This document shows, in pieces, positions 14,492-21,078 of a stretch of DNA of 21,225 nt; positions within the stretch are counted from its first letter, which is position 1, and each line of letters begins with the position of its first letter. The DNA lies in the NCBI GenBank assembly GCA_024275955.1, contig JAJRYD010000021.1:1-21225 (forward strand), read 5' to 3'. A program made the position numbers and the translations under genes. Source of the stretch: Nitrospirota bacterium. Its GTDB lineage: Bacteria; Nitrospinota_A; UBA7883; JACRGQ01. The notes beneath the pieces were generated by a model. That model was given only the letters and a program-made list of their open reading frames with translations. It was not told the DNA's origin and did no database searches.

Positions 14492-16560
14492 ATAACGCCT
14501 TCGGCAAACATTTCCGGCTCTGCTTCAAACAGTGTTTTTTCTCTGCCTACTTTCCCTAGTTTTAGTTTTTTATTTTCTGCCTCCGCGTTCTTTTTAATAT
14601 TTCCTGCCGGAATGTTTGGTCTGCCTGCCGTGGGGGCTTCTTTTATATCTTTATTTTCTTCCCCGCCGGTCATATCTTCTCTCCCCCGCATTTTTCTCAT
14701 ATCTTCCCGCCGCCTCTTTGTGAGCGTTTCCATATCTTCATCGCTATTGATGATATGCGGGGTAAGGAAAATAAGAAGATTGTTTTTGACCGCCACTGTT
14801 TCTTTGCTTTTAAAGAGCCAGCCGAGCAGAGGTATATCGCCGAGGAGCGGCACCTTGCTTATATTTTCCTGCGAGTCGTCTCTTATGAGGCCGCCTATTA
14901 TTATGTTCTGCTTATTTTTGACCGTAACGGTGGTTTGCGCCCTTCGCTCGAAGGTAATTATGTCGGACGCTTTGGCAAGCTGTACCTTGTTGATGCTCGA
15001 AATTTCCTGATAAATATCGAGCTTTACATAATTATCTTCGTTTATCTGCGGTTTTACCCTTAAGGTTATACCTACATCTTTTCTCTCTATATTCGTAATA
15101 GGGGTGGCGCCTGTTGTCTGCGCGGAGCTTTTTACGAACGGCACGTTTTCGCCGACGAAAATTTCCGCTTCCACATTGTCGGTAGTAAGTATGTTGGGGG
15201 TGGAGAGTATGTTGACGCCTGCCTCGGTGCGTAAAGCTGTCATCAGCCCGCCGAGATTGATAAATGTCTTTTCTCCAAACTTAATCGTTCCATCGACTAC
15301 GCCGAGCGTGAGGCCGGCGCCGGTGTTTAGTGGGTTTTGGGCGGCACTATTGATGTTCCCGAAGTTGGTGCCGCCAAACCCCTGCACGCCTGAGTCGTTA
15401 AAGTTGCTTGTGGTTCTCCACTCTATTCCGAACTTGGAGGTGTCGTCGGTGCGGATTTCCATTATAAGCGCTTCCACGAACACCTGCCGTCTTCTTACGT
15501 CGAGCTTTTTGATTATATTTTCGAGCGTGGCAAAGTTTTCCGGCGAGGCGGTTATCAAAAGCGCGTTGGTAAATTTATCCGCCACCACCTCTACTGTTCC
15601 TTTTCTTGCCGACCCTGTTTTTTTGCCTTTTCTACCTTTTTTATTTATTACGCTTTTTGTGATATTGTTTATCACCTTCGCGAGTTCTTCCGCGTCGGCG
15701 TTTTTTAAATAAACGACATGCAGTTCATCTCTTCCGGGGGGCGATTCTATATCAAGCTGGTTTACAAGGTTTTTTACCTTGCTTACATAGAGGTCGTTTC
15801 CGATTATAACGATAGCGTTAATTCTTTCGTCGGCTATAACCTTTGACGGCATATTTGGTTTTTTCGAGCCTTTCGGGTTTAGTATCGCGTCTACTTTATC
15901 CGCGATGTCGCGCGCAGAGGCATACCGCATATGCCGAACGGTGACACTGCTCTCGAAACCTTCCACATCGAGCTGTTGTATTACCTTTAATATTCTCGTC
16001 CTGTTGCCGGCAAGGTCTACAAGTATCAGCATGTTGGTGGGAGAGTAGGCGACTATATAGCTGGTAGAAGGTATGAGCGGCCTTAGTACATTTACAAGGT
16101 TGCCGGCAGAGACATATTTTAGAGGGATAAGCTGGGTTATCATATTGTCGCGCATATCTTTTGTGGGGCGCGCCCCTATACGCACGGCACCCGCCTTTTG
16201 CCGCGCTTCGGCTACCGGCATTATCTTTACCGCGCTCCCTGCTTCTACGGCGATGAAACCGTAAGTTTCCAGTATAGATTCGAAAACCTTATATGCTTCG
16301 TCCTTTGTAACCATTTTGGGGGAAATAATGGTTACCTTGCCTCTTACCTTTTCATCTATAATGAAGTTTCTGTCTGTAAGCTCGGACATATATTTGACCA
16401 CTACTGCGATATCTACATTTACGAAATCCATCGAAACTTTTTGCTCTTCCGCATCGGCCGACGTTGAAAAGATTACGCCCAAAAGAAAAAGAGCCGAAAT
16501 GAAAAAGTTTTTCTTCGCGCTAAAATTAAGAAGTGTCGGACTGAAACAGTTCTTTTTCAT
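14488..16560 (-). CDS. gspD: Type II secretion outer-membrane secretin GspD
   Basis: Forms the outer-membrane exit channel, 690 residues. A signal peptide of about 37 residues (basic KKNFF, hydrophobic ISALFLLGVIF, cleavage near SADA) precedes the N0 domain (MDFVNVDIAVVVKYMSELT). The N1, N2 and N3 domains follow (LIPLKYVSAGNLVNVLRPL, VRHMRYASARDIADKV, VVYLKNADAEELAKVI). The secretin domain includes RRQVFVEALIMEI, ILSTPNILTTDN, VGENVPF and the end signature KVPLLGDIPLLGWLFK. A Lys/Glu-rich tail of ~75 residues follows; whether it holds an S-domain pilotin site is unclear, and no gspS is seen. The ribosome site AAAGGAAA lies before the ATG; gspC is 11 nt upstream. Confidence 0.96.
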   Translation of the reverse strand: MKKNCFSPTLLNFSAKKNFFISALFLLGVIFSTSADAEEQKVSMDFVNVDIAVVVKYMSELTDRNFIIDEKVRGKVTIISPKMVTKDEAYKVFESILETYGFIAVEAGSAVKIMPVAEARQKAGAVRIGARPTKDMRDNMITQLIPLKYVSAGNLVNVLRPLIPSTSYIVAYSPTNMLILVDLAGNRTRILKVIQQLDVEGFESSVTVRHMRYASARDIADKVDAILNPKGSKKPNMPSKVIADERINAIVIIGNDLYVSKVKNLVNQLDIESPPGRDELHVVYLKNADAEELAKVINNITKSVINKKGRKGKKTGSARKGTVEVVADKFTNALLITASPENFATLENIIKKLDVRRRQVFVEALIMEIRTDDTSKFGIEWRTTSNFNDSGVQGFGGTNFGNINSAAQNPLNTGAGLTLGVVDGTIKFGEKTFINLGGLMTALRTEAGVNILSTPNILTTDNVEAEIFVGENVPFVKSSAQTTGATPITNIERKDVGITLRVKPQINEDNYVKLDIYQEISSINKVQLAKASDIITFERRAQTTVTVKNKQNIIIGGLIRDDSQENISKVPLLGDIPLLGWLFKSKETVAVKNNLLIFLTPHIINSDEDMETLTKRRREDMRKMRGREDMTGGEENKDIKEAPTAGRPNIPAGNIKKNAEAENKKLKLGKVGREKTLFEAEPEMFAEGVM

Positions 16561-16571
16561 TAATATTTCCT

Positions 16572-17501
16572 TTATTGCAGTTCTACCGTTAAAGTTTTGT
16601 TCGCCTTATTTCTTACCAAGTCAATGGTAAAGTTGCTTTCATTCTTTAGAGCCGTTAGGAGTGCCAGCCCTTGCTCGGCAGAGTTTATCGGCTGGCCGTT
16701 AACTCTTTTTACGACATCCTGATTTTTTAGACCTATCTTTTGATAAATGCTTCCCTTAATAATCTGGAAAAGCCTGAAACCTTCTATCTGTCCGTTGGGG
16801 TTTTTGTGCGGTACAGCGCGCACCTGAACCAGCAGTCTGCTCATATCTTTCATCTCTTTTTCGAGATACGCCCTATCCATTACCACCTGTCCTTCGCCTA
16901 CCGCCCGTATGCTCCCTGACTGCGACGCTTGGGACGCTCCTTTTTGAGAGCTTTTTTTGGACGCTTTTGGGAAACCTTTTTTAATATCTATGGAAAGTTT
17001 TTCCATACGCCCACTGTTGTCGATGAAAACAGTGAGCCTATCGACTCTTACAATGACGGCGTTATTCTGCACCGAATCGGAGACCTTGTATAGAGTCTGC
17101 ACTTTGCTTGCCTTGTCCATTATTACCGCCGCGTTTTTTGTCGGGTCATCGGTAATTATGGTTCCTAAAAGCTCTATATTAAGGCTGGTGCGGGGAGCTA
17201 TTATCGGCTCTGCCGCTTTTAGCGATAGCTCCACCGCTCTACCAGCCTCCCTTGAGCGGTTAAAAATATTATTCTTGACGATTATGGAATAGTCGGTGAG
17301 CGGTTTCCCAACCTTTCCTATAAAAGCCGATTTTGGGGAGAATATAACAGAATCAGGCTTTAAAAAGGAGGAGATAGCCATGTTTACCCAAAAAGATGCC
17401 GTCCATGCCAAAAGCAGGATAACAGTTATATTTATCAATAAGATAGCTCTGCCGTCAGCGAGCAGTCTTTCTATGTTTCTTGCTAATATAAACCTCATCA
17501 C
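16572..17501 (-). CDS. gspC: Type II secretion protein GspC (PDZ type)
   Basis: First gene of the operon; the bitopic inner-membrane clamp that links the platform to the secretin and helps choose substrates, 309 residues. There is a short cytoplasmic N-terminus, one membrane helix at about residues 20-42, and a homology-region domain (YSIIVKNNIFNRSRE, then LNIELLGTIITDD). A Ser/Lys/Gln-rich linker covers ~175-200. The C-terminal PDZ domain covers ~215-309 (GFRLFQIIKGSIYQKIGLKN, then DVVKRVNGQPIN). The frame opens with GTG at 17501 followed directly by ATG at 17498; neither has an obvious Shine-Dalgarno, so either could be the start. No confident promoter was found upstream. Confidence 0.92.
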   Translation of the reverse strand: MMRFILARNIERLLADGRAILLINITVILLLAWTASFWVNMAISSFLKPDSVIFSPKSAFIGKVGKPLTDYSIIVKNNIFNRSREAGRAVELSLKAAEPIIAPRTSLNIELLGTIITDDPTKNAAVIMDKASKVQTLYKVSDSVQNNAVIVRVDRLTVFIDNSGRMEKLSIDIKKGFPKASKKSSQKGASQASQSGSIRAVGEGQVVMDRAYLEKEMKDMSRLLVQVRAVPHKNPNGQIEGFRLFQIIKGSIYQKIGLKNQDVVKRVNGQPINSAEQGLALLTALKNESNFTIDLVRNKANKTLTVELQ

Positions 17502-17757
17502 CAGTAGTTAGACGGACAACGGCTGGAGAAGTTCCATCAAAAATGAGGGAAATATTCACTTTGGACAGTTCAAAAAAGTAAGGTTTACCAAGCTATGCGG
17601 CAAGCAAAGGCCGGAGAAGCCTTTGGGGGGCCTTTTGCGCAGATAGGAGAGGAGCCTGCTTGCCTTCTCTTTTTGCGAATAGCTGTCTGTTTTGACCTAT
17701 GGCGTGGAGGCCTTCACCGGATATTTTTTGGTTTTGAAAATAATTTTACATATGGGG
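17502..17757. other. Divergent intergenic region, gspC side
   Basis: No supported gene. It holds a GC-rich stem AAAGGC/GCCTTT (17606-17611, 17619-17624) followed by another GGCCTTTT that could pair alternatively. The gsp promoter must lie here or further upstream, but I see no convincing -35/-10 pair on the minus strand. Short ORFs crossing it have no family resemblance or ribosome site. Confidence 0.5.
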
Positions 17758-17784
17758 TTAATTTTTGGGGGCTAATGTCGATAA
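17758..17784 (+). promoter_or_regulatory. Sigma-28 (FliA) promoter of the second flagellin
   Basis: TTAATTTT at 17758-17765, an 11 nt spacer, then GTCGATAA at 17777-17784. The enterobacterial sigma-28 consensus is TAAAGTTT-N11-GCCGATAA, so this matches 6 of 8 and 7 of 8 with the exact spacer. Class-3 flagellar genes such as flagellin are classical sigma-28 targets. Transcription would start near 17790, about 330 nt before the flagellin ATG. Confidence 0.72.
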
Positions 17785-17789
17785 GAAAA

Positions 17790-18122
17790 GCGGGAAAGAA
17801 GAAAAAAATTTTAGTTACTTAAAAATGGGTGGCGCTTCTTTAGTAGCAGGCGCGAAACAAGGCCGGAATAAATTCCGGTGTTTCCTGATTGGGGACGAAT
17901 CTCCCTTTACGGGAGAGGTGCGTCCGCGGGGAAGCGGTCGTCAGATTAAAAGGAGGGATGGAAAGTACCAGTCTGGCGGTTGCGGTTTTGGAATGAAAGT
18001 TTTTGAGTTTTAAAAGTCGACCCGTAAAGAAAAGCGGGAAGATAAATATGGGCCAAACGGTTTTGGCCTTAACGACAAAGAGTTTGGAACGTGACTCTTT
18101 GGAAGCATGGAGGAGATGAGAT
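17790..18122 (+). promoter_or_regulatory. Long structured 5' leader of flagellin mRNA
   Basis: About 330 nt with a run of near-perfect hairpins: CCGGAAT/ATTCCGG (17863-17878); GGACG/CGTCC enclosing TCTCCC/GGGAGA (17893-17925); GGCCAAA/TTTGGCC with CGGT loop (18051-18068); CAAAGAGT/ACTCTTTG (18076-18101). A further CCCGT/GCGGG stem lies near 18020-18037. The flagellin ribosome site GGAGGAG (18109-18115) follows. An AGGAGGG-ATG at 17951-17960 and the GGA motifs near the ribosome site are possible CsrA contacts, by analogy with other flagellin leaders. No known riboswitch class was recognised. Confidence 0.5.
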
Positions 18123-18977
18123 ATGGCGTTAAGAGTTTACAATAACCTTTTCTCGGTAGCGACACAAAGGCACCTTGCCAATAATAATAACAACCTTGCC
18201 AGTTCGCTTGAGAAGCTGGCATCGGGGCTGAGGATTAACCGCGCATCGGACGACGCGGCCGGTCTTGCTATTTCTGAATCGCTGAGGGGCGATATACGCT
18301 CTCTTAATCAGGCGATAAGAAACTCGAACGACGGTATAGCGATGATCAATACCGCTGAAGGAGCGCTATCCCAGCAGTCAAGCATCCTGATAAGGATGAG
18401 GGAGCTTTCTTCGCAGGCGGCTACAGGTACCGTTGGTTCAGCTGAAAGGCAGACAATTAACTACGAGTTTACAGCGCTTAGGGACGAGATAAACCGTCTT
18501 GCGGAAGTTTCGGAGTTTAACGGCCAAAAACTGACCAATGGCTCACTGGCTAACGACCCCACGGTAGCGTCGGTAACGATACAGATAGGCCTGCAAAATA
18601 CAGCCAACGACAGAATCAACCTTAACACCGCTATAGATCTTACGGCGATTAACGCATCTTCTCTTGCTATTGATATTTTAAGCCTTACCGGCGCGGCGCA
18701 GGCGTTAACGGCGCTTGGAGTTATAGATACTGCTATAGCAACAGTTGCCGATGGACGCGGTAGGCTTGGTGCTACGCAGAACAGGCTTATACATACTCTA
18801 GGCGCTCTAGCTGTTGCCGTTGAGAACCTTAGCGCGGCAGAATCGCAGATAAGAGATGCCGACTATGCATCTGAAATTTCCGAGTTCACGAAAAACCAGA
18901 TTCTTGTGCAGGCATCAACGGCGATCTTAGCGCAGGCTAACCTTGTTCCTCAAACTGTTCTACAACTTCTAGGGTAG
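18123..18977 (+). CDS. fliC: Flagellin (complete)
   Basis: Filament subunit, 284 residues. The N-terminal D0/D1 is canonical (MALRVYNNLFSVATQRHL, LEKLASGLRINRASDDAAGL, INTAEGALSQ, RMRELSSQAATGT), as is the C-terminal D1/D0 (ESQIRDADYASEISEFTKNQ, then VPQTVLQLLG). The central region is short, so D2/D3 outer domains are absent. Ribosome site GGAGGAG with a 7 nt spacer. It has its own sigma-28 promoter and long leader, and its C-terminal 172 residues align without a gap to the flagellin at 1-519. It lies on the far side of the gsp operon from the other flagellar genes. Confidence 0.98.
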   Translation: MALRVYNNLFSVATQRHLANNNNNLASSLEKLASGLRINRASDDAAGLAISESLRGDIRSLNQAIRNSNDGIAMINTAEGALSQQSSILIRMRELSSQAATGTVGSAERQTINYEFTALRDEINRLAEVSEFNGQKLTNGSLANDPTVASVTIQIGLQNTANDRINLNTAIDLTAINASSLAIDILSLTGAAQALTALGVIDTAIATVADGRGRLGATQNRLIHTLGALAVAVENLSAAESQIRDADYASEISEFTKNQILVQASTAILAQANLVPQTVLQLLG

Positions 18978-18987
18978 ATAAACGGTA

Positions 18988-19011
18988 GGGGCCTTTTTTT
19001 AAAAAGGCCCC
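18988..19011 (+). terminator. Hairpin after flagellin
   Basis: Perfect 11 bp inverted repeat GGGGCCTTTTT/AAAAAGGCCCC (18988-18998, 19001-19011), 11 nt after the flagellin stop. There is no T-tract downstream, but the U-run inside the stem may serve on the + strand with an alternative pairing. Probably the flagellin mRNA 3' end. Confidence 0.7.
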
Positions 19012-19081
19012 TCATGCCGCCCGAATAACCCCGTTATTGCTTATCGGCTTAGCTAAAAATTTTCATTAGGCATATTTTGCC

Positions 19082-19093
19082 GGTTCCTCTAAA
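19082..19093 (+). repeat. Solitary fragment resembling the MITE terminal repeat
   Basis: GGTTCCTCTAAA is a 12 nt exact match to the terminal inverted repeat of the MITE at 19620-19736 (right-end version GGGTTCCTCTAAAAAT on the minus strand). No partner end was found nearby, so it may be a relic or chance. Confidence 0.3.
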
Positions 19094-19106
19094 GCTTTAC
19101 TTTAAT

Positions 19107-19234
19107 GGGGCTGTTGCCGAATGGAAAAAATTCGATTTTTCCACAAATCGCCAATCTCTAAAACCTCTCTTTTAAAGAAGTTAGAAAATGAGCTTTTCTT
19201 TAAAATGCTCAAAAAACTCTTTTGTCAACAGACC
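19107..19234 (+). repeat. ~128 bp dispersed repeat, copy 3
   Basis: It begins GGGGCTGTTGCCGAATGG and ends near CAACAGACCC. It is clearly related to copies 1 and 2 (shared TTCGATTTTT, AAAATGCTCAAAAAACTC) but more diverged. An ORF starting at 19121 reads through it (IRFFHKSPISKTSLLKKL), and a frame of copy 2 reads similarly (IRFFYKLPISKGS), so the family may descend from the 5' end of a transposase gene; the encoding IS is not identified. Confidence 0.72.
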
Positions 19235-19367
19235 CTTAATCGCAGGCACTTGCACTTTCTGTGCGGAGAGGCTCCCACAAAACTATCAAGCTGTTTTCCA
19301 AAACAAACGATAAGAATGTAAAAGGTTTGGGAAAAGCGGCAGATTTAAAAAAGATGGAGTAGCTAAG

Positions 19368-19538
19368 ATGAAAAGTGAAAAAGTAGAAAATGAAACATTT
19401 ATTGTAATGCAGGAATATTTCGGTGCCAAAATAGCCGCGACGCATATTAAACAGTTTCCACCCGAACCAAGCGGTGTTGTCGTCAAAAGTTCACGGATGG
19501 CCAAAAGAAAATTCGCCGCTGAAAAAAACGAAGCATAA
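19368..19538 (+). CDS. Small hypothetical protein, 56 residues
   Basis: ATG 19368 to TAA 19536-19538, with GGAG 8 nt upstream, a good ribosome site. The product begins MKSEKVENETFIVMQEYFGA and ends KRKFAAEKNEA. It is charged and has no signal peptide, membrane segment or recognisable motif. It stands alone between the third repeat copy and the MITE. The reading frame and ribosome site are reasonable, but without homologues it could be spurious. Confidence 0.45.
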   Translation: MKSEKVENETFIVMQEYFGAKIAATHIKQFPPEPSGVVVKSSRMAKRKFAAEKNEA

Positions 19539-19545
19539 TTTCTCT

Positions 19546-19600
19546 AGCGTGCCGGCATTGCCTATGGCAGACAGGTAAGATAGCGTGCTAAGCACCGCCA
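19546..19600 (-). repeat. Possible degenerate copy of the gsp-leader repeat
   Basis: TTGCCTATGGCAGAC resembles TTGCCCGTGGCAGAT at 9396-9410. TAGCGTGCTA matches 9289-9298 exactly. GTGCTAAGCAC is a perfect 5 bp palindrome with a 1 nt centre, analogous to GCGCTTAGCGC in the gspI leader. The matches are short, so the relation is tentative. Confidence 0.35.
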
Positions 19601-19619
19601 AAATACCAAACTCTTTTTA

Positions 19620-19736
19620 GGGAACCTCTAAAAATCTATTTTTGAAGTTCTGACTTTTGGTTGGTCGAATTATAGATGGGAATCTAGTGCTATTGTCGAA
19701 ACCGATGGATAAAATCACTTATTTTTAGAGGAACCC
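19620..19736. mobile_element. MITE-like element abutting the ispD stop codon
   Basis: A 117 bp element with 16 bp imperfect terminal inverted repeats: GGGAACCTCTAAAAAT on the left, and on the right (reverse complement) GGGTTCCTCTAAAAAT, with 2 mismatches. It is flanked by the direct repeat TTTA (19616-19619 and 19737-19740), a likely 4 bp target duplication. It has no coding capacity. The right-hand TTTA contains the ispD TAA stop (TTA on the + strand, 19738-19740). The termini recall IS5-family-type ends, from memory only. Confidence 0.72.
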
Positions 19737-19737
19737 T

Positions 19738-20412
19738 TTAGATATTTTTGCCGGCTAGGAAGCTACCGGCAAGCTCTAGGTCGGCAGGTGTTGTTACCTT
19801 TATATTTGCCTGCTCTCCTTCTACCCAAGCTACTTTCACTCCTATACTTTGTAGCATAGATGTTTCATCTGTCCATTCGGTACCGAGGCTAAGACGGGTA
19901 TAGGCATCTAGCAAAACGGTTCGTTTGAAAACCTGAGGTGTTTGAACCTGAAGTATATTTTCGCGTTCAATGGTACCACCTAGAAACTGGCCGTCCTTAA
20001 GCTTGAGTGTGTCGGTTGCCCGAATGGCGGCTGTGGCGGCTCCATGCTTCTGGGCCGCTACTATCGTCCTTTCCAGTAGTGCCGTCGTGAGGCAAGGCCT
20101 AGCGGCATCATGGATAACCACTATTTCCGCTTCGGTCGCCTTAACGCCGTTCGAAACAGAGACAGCTCTTGCCGCCCCTCCAGAGATGACCGAATCTACT
20201 TTTCCAAAAGAGGTGTACCGCTCTTTTACCGCCTCGACATCTGCTAAAGGAACTACGAGACAAACCGACCCAATCATCTCGCTCGCTGTGATAGCTTTCA
20301 GCGTCCACCAGAGCAGTTCCCTGCCTTCTAGCTGAAGGTACTGCTTTGGCCTGTTTCCCATTCTTTTCCCAAGCCCGGCGGCCGGAATAACGGCGGTGAT
20401 TTTCGCTGGCAT
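19738..20412 (-). CDS. ispD: 2-C-methyl-D-erythritol 4-phosphate cytidylyltransferase IspD
   Basis: Cytoplasmic enzyme of the MEP isoprenoid pathway that joins MEP and CTP to give CDP-ME plus pyrophosphate, 224 residues, normal length. The nucleotide-binding signature is PAAGLGKRMGNRPKQYLQL (R17, K23 as the expected catalytic residues), followed by the conserved VIHDAARPCLT, ATDTLK, QTPQVF, WTDETSML and terminal NIKVTTPADLELA. It starts at ATG 20412, 40 nt after the carD stop, the usual carD-ispD pairing. No ispF follows; instead a MITE directly borders the stop codon. Confidence 0.96.
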   Translation of the reverse strand: MPAKITAVIPAAGLGKRMGNRPKQYLQLEGRELLWWTLKAITASEMIGSVCLVVPLADVEAVKERYTSFGKVDSVISGGAARAVSVSNGVKATEAEIVVIHDAARPCLTTALLERTIVAAQKHGAATAAIRATDTLKLKDGQFLGGTIERENILQVQTPQVFKRTVLLDAYTRLSLGTEWTDETSMLQSIGVKVAWVEGEQANIKVTTPADLELAGSFLAGKNI

Positions 20413-20452
20413 TAGCTCTGTCCGTTAATTGGAGAGAAACGAGCTTTAGCTC

Positions 20453-20953
20453 TCAGGAAGCAAACGCCTCGTCGAGCAGGTCGCCAGCTTTTGCCTTGTC
20501 GATGCCTTTCGCTTCCGCTACTTCGAGCATCAGGAGTAACCGCACATTTTCGTACATCCTCTGCTCGCCAAACGAAAGCTCTTTTCTAGACATAATGTGG
20601 GTAAGTTCTCTTAGAATATCGGCAAGCTCGTAAGCCGACCCCGATTTGATTCTGTCTAGATAGCTTTTTTGTCTCTTGTGCCAGTTAAGCACGTTGTCTT
20701 TCTTGGAAGTACCTTTTTTCAAAAGTTTTACGATTTTGGCTACTTCCTTTTCCTCGATTACGGAACGGATTCCGATTTTAAACGCAGATTTAGCAGGAAC
20801 CTGAATCGTAAGATCTGACTCATCAAGCCTTATGGTGTAAAAAGGTGTTTTCGATCCATTTGTCTGAATCTTTTCCACTTTTACCACTACACCTATCCCG
20901 TGAGCAGGATATACCACCTTTGCGCCCTTCTTAAGGGCTAAACTTTTCTCCAA
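20453..20953 (-). CDS. carD: CarD/CdnL-family RNA polymerase-binding regulator
   Basis: Transcription factor that binds the RNA polymerase beta subunit and stabilises open promoter complexes, 166 residues. The N-terminal RNAP-interaction domain covers ~6-65 (LKKGAKVVYPAHGIGVVVKVE, then TIRLDESDLTIQVP). The C-terminal DNA-binding helical domain includes the conserved VLNWHKRQKSYLDRIKSGSAYELADILREL pattern (N, W and R/K positions) and LSFGEQRMYENVRLLL. The start is TTG at 20953 with AGGTGG 6 nt upstream; an upstream ATG at 20969 is out of frame. ispD follows 40 nt downstream. Confidence 0.95.
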   Translation of the reverse strand: MEKSLALKKGAKVVYPAHGIGVVVKVEKIQTNGSKTPFYTIRLDESDLTIQVPAKSAFKIGIRSVIEEKEVAKIVKLLKKGTSKKDNVLNWHKRQKSYLDRIKSGSAYELADILRELTHIMSRKELSFGEQRMYENVRLLLMLEVAEAKGIDKAKAGDLLDEAFAS

Positions 20954-20989
20954 TTATTCCACCTCTCATTTTAATAGTATGACCTTGTG

Positions 20990-21018
20990 ATGCTACCATA
21001 AAATCTATTGAATGTAAA
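20990..21018 (-). promoter_or_regulatory. Sigma-70-type promoter for carD-ispD
   Basis: On the minus strand TTTACA (21013-21018), a 17 nt spacer and TAGCAT (20990-20995). This is 5 of 6 and 4 of 6 matches to TTGACA/TATAAT with ideal spacing. Transcription would start near 20983, about 30 nt before the TTG start. Confidence 0.5.
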
Positions 21019-21078
21019 GGAGAAATGCGCGAGACAAATTGCCTCATATTTCGTCTAACCCGTTAATGGAGGATGAAT

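Noticed and set aside
17765-18013. 82-codon ORF in the flagellin 5' leader
   Set aside because: It overlaps the sigma-28 -10 region and the hairpins, has low-complexity Gly/Lys/Arg composition, and has no ribosome site or family resemblance.
19121-19321. 66-codon ORF (MEKIRFFHKSP) as a real gene
   Set aside because: It lies across dispersed repeat copy 3, has no clear ribosome site and is disrupted in the other copies; more likely a relic of a mobile element.
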